A stretch of DNA of 64,000 nucleotides from Myotis daubentonii. Taxonomy: Eukaryota > Chordata > Mammalia > Chiroptera > Vespertilionidae. The stretch's first letter is position 1, and each line of letters opens with the position of its first letter. The stretch spans positions 40,675,341 through 40,739,340 of the forward strand of contig NC_081844.1 in NCBI RefSeq assembly GCF_963259705.1. Direction: 5' to 3'. The position numbers were made by a program, and so were the translations under genes. The notes beneath the pieces are model-generated. The model searched no databases, was not told the DNA's origin, and was given only the letters and a program-made list of their open reading frames with translations. This document shows, piece after piece, positions 59,330 to 64,000 of this stretch.

Positions 59330-60180
59330 TTTATTTAGTCCATCACAATTTTTGAATCATCTGGAGCTTGTTTTTGTGTGAGAAGCCAGAAGAGTCTCAC
59401 GTGTGTTTTTTTCACAAATGGTTAGGTGGTGGTAGGGACCGCATTTAAAGAATACTTTGTCTTCCCCTTCCTGCCTTAAGTTGCCATGCACACAAATGTC
59501 GCACTACTCCTGTGCATCTTTAGGGGCTTCCATGAGAATTTGTTTCCCTTTTCCGCCATTTCTTATGCTGTAACTCTGTGGCAATACGTATGTTGCAGAG
59601 CCATTTTTTCACTCACCATATTCTTTTTTAGACTACTACCACATGTTTATTTTTCTATGTGAACTTCAGACTTATTTTACTATTAATTAAATGGTTGCTT
59701 TGCATTTAATTTTGGAATTATATTGACTTATTAGTTCACCTTTGGAGAAGTGTTATTTTTTTATATTTTTCAGGGCTCTTTCCTTTGGATTTTAGTGGAG
59801 TTTGACAGAATTTTCTTTTTTTCAGTCCTATGTATTTTTGTTAAGTGTTTCTATGTATATGTTTTTCTGTACTGTACCATAAGTAGTATCATGCCTCCAT
59901 TGCATTTTCTAAGTGGCACACACTAAAGCTATTGATTTTTATACTTATTTGTCAACCAGTCACCTTACTGAACTCATTTTCTATAACTCTATATTATAAA
60001 CACATATACATATATGTACATATCAGGTATTTTCAAGATACACATCATTGTATTTCAAATAATAATATTTATGTTCTCCTCTTACACTTTTCTTCTTGGG
60101 TACAGCGTATCTGATTTACTGTTTTATTCTATAGTTAATAATAAATAACATTGGTGTAAACAGGCACTACTCAGGTAAAA
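59330..60180 (-). mobile_element. Old L1 ORF2 fragment in opposite orientation
   Basis: ATTTTTCTATGTGAACTTCA, AAGCTATTGATTTTTATACT, CCAGTCACCTTACTGAACTC and ATAACATTGGTGTAAACAGG are inverted ORF2 landmarks. It follows the plus-strand L1 that ends near 59200. Confidence 0.7.
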
Positions 60181-60754
60181 ACTAGTGTGATTGCTGCTTA
60201 ACTATTACAAATGTCAACTGTGTGCTGTATATGTGTTTCTAAGTGAGTATGTGTGCGTAACTTAATCATGTTAAGAAAAAAATCCTTCTAGTGCCAATTA
60301 ATTAATGGTTATTTATCATAAATAGAATAATAGTTTACCTAATTATTTTTAAAAATTGAGAGATTTACATTTTTCACCTTATTAAGCTTTGATTTTGCAA
60401 TATTTTATTTGTTTTTAATTACTGCAATTCTTTTTCTTTTGTTAAAAAATGTGGCTTTTATAGCAGTATTCTCTCACATAAAAGTGGAAGCTTTTCTTTC
60501 TCCCCTGCCTTCTGCCCTAATGACATTGACCTCAGAGAGCTGATAGACAAGGTAAAAAAGCTAGGGACTGATTAGAAACTACATACTCCTGAAGCAGACT
60601 AAAAATCTCTCCAATTTAAATGGAGAAAAAGAAAACAAAATTAAGGATTTCACTTTTGGAATCAAAAAAGAAAATAGTGGGTCATGCCTGTTTTCTTGGT
60701 TTGATTTCTTAGGAGAATAGTCAACTTACCTTAAATGTAAAATAACTAAGTCTG

Positions 60755-60880
60755 TGAGAAATGATTTTTGAACACCCACTATGTACAAAGTACCACGTTA
60801 AATCATTTTATATACACTTTTTGTTCAACACTTTGAGATAAACATTGTCCTACCTATGTTACATGTTAAGTAAACAAAAG
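60755..60880 (+). mobile_element. MIR-like fragment
   Basis: ACCCACTATGTACAAAGTAC, ACGTTAAATCATTTTATATA and ACACTTTGAGATAAACATTG resemble the MIR 5' half. Confidence 0.6.
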
Positions 60881-61627
60881 AGAGACTGACATTTCCAATA
60901 TGCATTTCCACAATTGGCAACTAGCCATCAAACCTGAAAAACTTTTAAAGACCTATATGTCTCTCCCATGAGTGGCCATATTAGCTGGAGACCTTGTACA
61001 GCCCTGGATTGATAGACCACTCCATAATCCCATTTAATAAAGAAAGGATAATGCATAGTAGTCTTTACTCTCTTCAATAAATTTTTATTTTCAAATTTAT
61101 GTGTCCAAAATGAATGCAAACATCCATGTTTGAATTTCAATAATTCTTGTAGAGATATGTTTAATGCTGAGCTTTCAGATTCAGCTACTTTTAAGGCTAC
61201 AAATATAAAATTTTAAAGCTACACATTCACTAAAACATCTGTCAATCAAAGGGAAATTCATTTTCTTTGTACAATTTAGTCTTCAGATTGATAAATCTCC
61301 TGAGACAAGGCCTTTCAAATGAATGAGTGATTCTCTAAAGTTATAAAACCAAAACTTGTGAGTCACCAATAATGGCATACTATAAAATTTCTTCATTGCA
61401 GTTGTGGGAATAGGTTTTTACATTTTATGTTCTTATCTACAAAGCCTGAAGCTTTTACTGCAATTGCTACCAACTCCTCTTAAGTTTTAGTATGCCGAGA
61501 CCTAAGATCTATAAAATGTCATGTGGTTTGATATTTTTGTAAAAAAAAAAAAAAAAAAAGGAAGAAAGAAAAAAATCGAAACAAATAAACAAAATGTGTA
61601 TGTTAAAAAATGTTATTACTCTAAGGT

Positions 61628-61826
61628 CTTTAGAGTGTTTGTTAGATTTCAGAGAGAGGAAGGGGGAGTGAGAGTGAGATAGAATCATTGATCGGCTGCC
61701 TCCTGCATGTCCTCTACTGGGGATTAAGCCTGCAAACCCAGCATTGTTCCCTGACTGGGAATTGAACCATGACCTCTTTCCTGGTTCTTGGGCTGATGTT
61801 CAACCACTGAGCCACACTGGCCAGGT
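61628..61826 (-). mobile_element. Ves SINE
   Basis: Tail side TTGTTAGATTTCAGAGAGAGG (partial), body GATCGGCTGCCTCCTGCATG, head AACCACTGAGCCACACTGGC. The tail is shortened. Confidence 0.9.
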
Positions 61827-62535
61827 GACAAGTGATTTCTTATTCAAGAGATTATAAAGAAAAGGGGGGGGATGTGTGAGAAGAGATGAAGGAATGAAAA
61901 AATGTTACTTTATATAGTCATTCAAGAATACAAACACCACAAACATCACATTCCCTGTTAGGGTCATGGTGGTTGTTGGAAAGTGGGGTGACTTTGAATA
62001 TAAATGGACAAAAGTAGGCAACTCACAGAAGTCATACACCAAGATTAAGATTACCTAAAATGTACTCCAAATTTAAATCTCACGAGTTCTGGTTTGTTGG
62101 TAGTGTTGTTGGTGGTGGTATGTGTGGAGGTGCAAGTGGGTCAGGGAGATTGAGGACCTGAATAAAAATGTATTTGGAAATACAAAATACCTAGAACACA
62201 CACCACATTATTAAAGAAGAAAAACATAGTTGAGAAAATTAAAATATGTGCACATTTGACCATAGATTAAGCCAGATCTTATTTCATTACATATAAATAA
62301 TACACAATCATGAAGTAATAACTACCACATAGTTATAATAATATTGATAATGAGTTTGTCTCCATTTTCTGAGTATATAAACTTCACTTTTCAAAATAGG
62401 TAACTATTATATCTAACATCTAGAGATATAGGTAATTTTTTAAAAATTTATTTTATATAGGTGATTTTTATACTAAAACTGTTATGTATTTTTTATTTAG
62501 CATATAAGGGATTAAATAACAAGAATTACTTATAT

Positions 62536-62769
62536 CAGTGATGGCAAACCTATGACACGCGTGTCAGAGGTGACACGCGAACTCATTTTTTTGGTTGATT
62601 TTTCTTTGTTAAATGGCACTTAAATATATAAGATAAATATAAAAAATATAAAGCTTTGTTTTACTATGGTTGCAAATATAAAAAATTTCTATATGTGACA
62701 CAGCACCAGAGTTAAGTTAGGGTTTTTCAAAATGCTGACACGCCGAGCTCAAAAGGTTCGCCATCACTG
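62536..62769 (+). mobile_element. Nonautonomous hAT element with perfect target duplication
   Basis: Ends CAGTGATGGCAAACCTATGA and AAAGGTTCGCCATCACTG. The 8-bp duplication ACTTATAT is at 62528-62535 and 62770-62777. Contains a GACACGC motif near both ends and an A/T-rich core. Distinct from the two other hAT families here. Confidence 0.95.
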
Positions 62770-63226
62770 ACTTATATCCTTTCTGAGCACAGTTCTTTAA
62801 AATGGAGATAATATATCTATGGGCACGAATTGATGTTGATAAGAGTTTGCTATGAAAGAAATTGAGAAGTGACTGTTTAAAATAGATGTTTGTATAGAAA
62901 TATTAATGTTCTATCATTTTTCAGTTTTCAATGTGGGCTTGTGAAAAGGTTTAATTTTTTAACTACATAGTTAGTCTCCAAATTATCATTATTTGGAGAC
63001 AAAGCAGGAGAAACCAAGCCAAGAAATATTTCACTTCAACAGCTCAATCATTTTAAAGCTTATTTAGCTTCATTCATCATTGGTATATTTGGGTTCTACT
63101 TACATATATTACAAGTTGTTTCATTCTGTTATGAAATGATAAAACACATTTTTAAAGTCTTGTTCAAAATTTATCTGTAATTTATATATTATCAGATTTC
63201 TATATTTTCTCTCTCCCCTTCATACT

Positions 63227-63438
63227 CAGCGGTTCTCAACCTGTGGGTTGTGACCCCTTTGGCAGTCGAACAACCCTTTCACAGGGGTCGCCTAAGACCA
63301 TCCTGCATATCAGATATTTACATTATGATTCCTAACAGTGGCAACATTACAGTTATGAAGTAGCAACAAAAATAATTTTATGGTTGGGTCACAACATGAG
63401 GAACTGTATTTAAAGGGCCAGAAAGTTGAGAACCACTA
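63227..63438 (-). mobile_element. Nonautonomous hAT element
   Basis: Inverse copy of the 8028-8233 family: CAGCGGTTCTCAACCTGTGG at the left, TTGAGAACCACTA at the right. No clear target duplication remains. Confidence 0.88.
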
Positions 63439-64000
63439 TATGGGAAGTGCTTGAATTCCTATGCAGTGCATTCCCCAGAAAGTGACAACATTTTTTTATG
63501 GGCTCAAAATAAATGAAACATTACTGTCAAATGTGTCTGACTTGGTCTGTTAGCATCTTCCTTTGCATAAAAATAATAAACTGTCAGAGTGTCATAGTTT
63601 GGAAATTTTACCACTTCTAAAAATGAGGCAACACAATCAAAAAGTATTATGTATCTCATTGAAACATATAGAGAAGCTGAGATAAAAACTATCAAAGAAA
63701 ATAAAGAGGACACTGGTAAAGGGGAACAATAGAATAGCATCACCAAAAATAAAGAGATTAGGAAAAAAAACTACAAATAAAAAGACAAGTATTTGGGGGA
63801 GTATGCTTTTTTCAATAGAATAAAGGAGTGAAAGTAGGATTAAAATAATAATTTTATCATCTATTATTAGTAACATTGTATATAGTTAGAAGACAAGTGA
63901 AATTACACTTTACAGTATGATGAGGAAAATGTAGAGGCTTTGAACCTAAGTAAGTTCAAGAAAAAATTATTTTAGTTACATATTAAGAAGGACACTGAAA

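Larger units (their letters stand above)
55113..64000 (-). other. GALNTL6: Partial upstream intron of GALNTL6
   Basis: Runs from the acceptor CTGCTAG to beyond the right edge of the window. It holds a hAT copy close to the exon, an old L1 interrupted by a pair of Helitrons, a second L1 stretch in the opposite orientation, a Ves SINE and two short hAT elements. The preceding exon, which should end with one base of a split codon, was not found here. Confidence 0.7.

Overview
This window is vertebrate nuclear DNA, and almost certainly comes from a vespertilionid (vesper) bat. The evidence is the repeat content: about ten tRNA-derived Ves SINE copies, about thirteen HeliBat-type Helitrons (A/T-rich start reading like TCTATATAATAAAAG, 3' hairpin, CTAG end), several short hAT and Tc/mariner elements, L1 fragments of several ages, and old mammalian MIR, MER5 and Tigger relics. 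There is no bacterial or viral genome organisation and there are no operons. Almost all reading frames longer than 60 codons are chance frames in repeats or A/T-rich intron.

The only host gene supported is a polypeptide N-acetylgalactosaminyltransferase on the minus strand, best matched to GALNTL6. Two exons are visible, at 55112-54974 and 43018-42852. They have good splice sites, a shared phase-2 junction and a continuous glycosyltransferase-27 reading frame. The other exons were not found, so the window is mostly intron: a partial upstream intron (55113 to the right edge), one complete intron of 11,955 bp (43019-54973) and a partial downstream intron (1-42851).

The second protein-coding unit is a processed copy of LSM3 (36328-36020, minus strand). 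It has an uninterrupted 102-codon frame, 5' and 3' UTR remnants, a short A tail and a 16-bp target-site duplication. It lies in the downstream GALNTL6 intron in the same transcriptional sense as the host gene.

The rest is layered transposon insertion. Helitrons cluster at 5.4, 9.9-11.3, 14.8-16.2, 18.9-22.2, 29.5, 32.5 and 58.3-59.0 kb, and three of these loci hold head-to-tail pairs. Two carry an ~81-bp minisatellite and one carries a 16-unit ~47-bp minisatellite. At 52.5 kb a nearly perfect foldback hAT (two 100-bp arms, 8-bp target duplication) sits in an L1 tail. Inverted hAT copies flank the 55 kb exon. Two direct duplications, 65 bp and ~160 bp, do not look like named repeats. I found no convincing undescribed biological system. 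The most useful leads are the intact LSM3 retrocopy, the foldback hAT, the Helitron tandem and minisatellite structures, and the two duplications.
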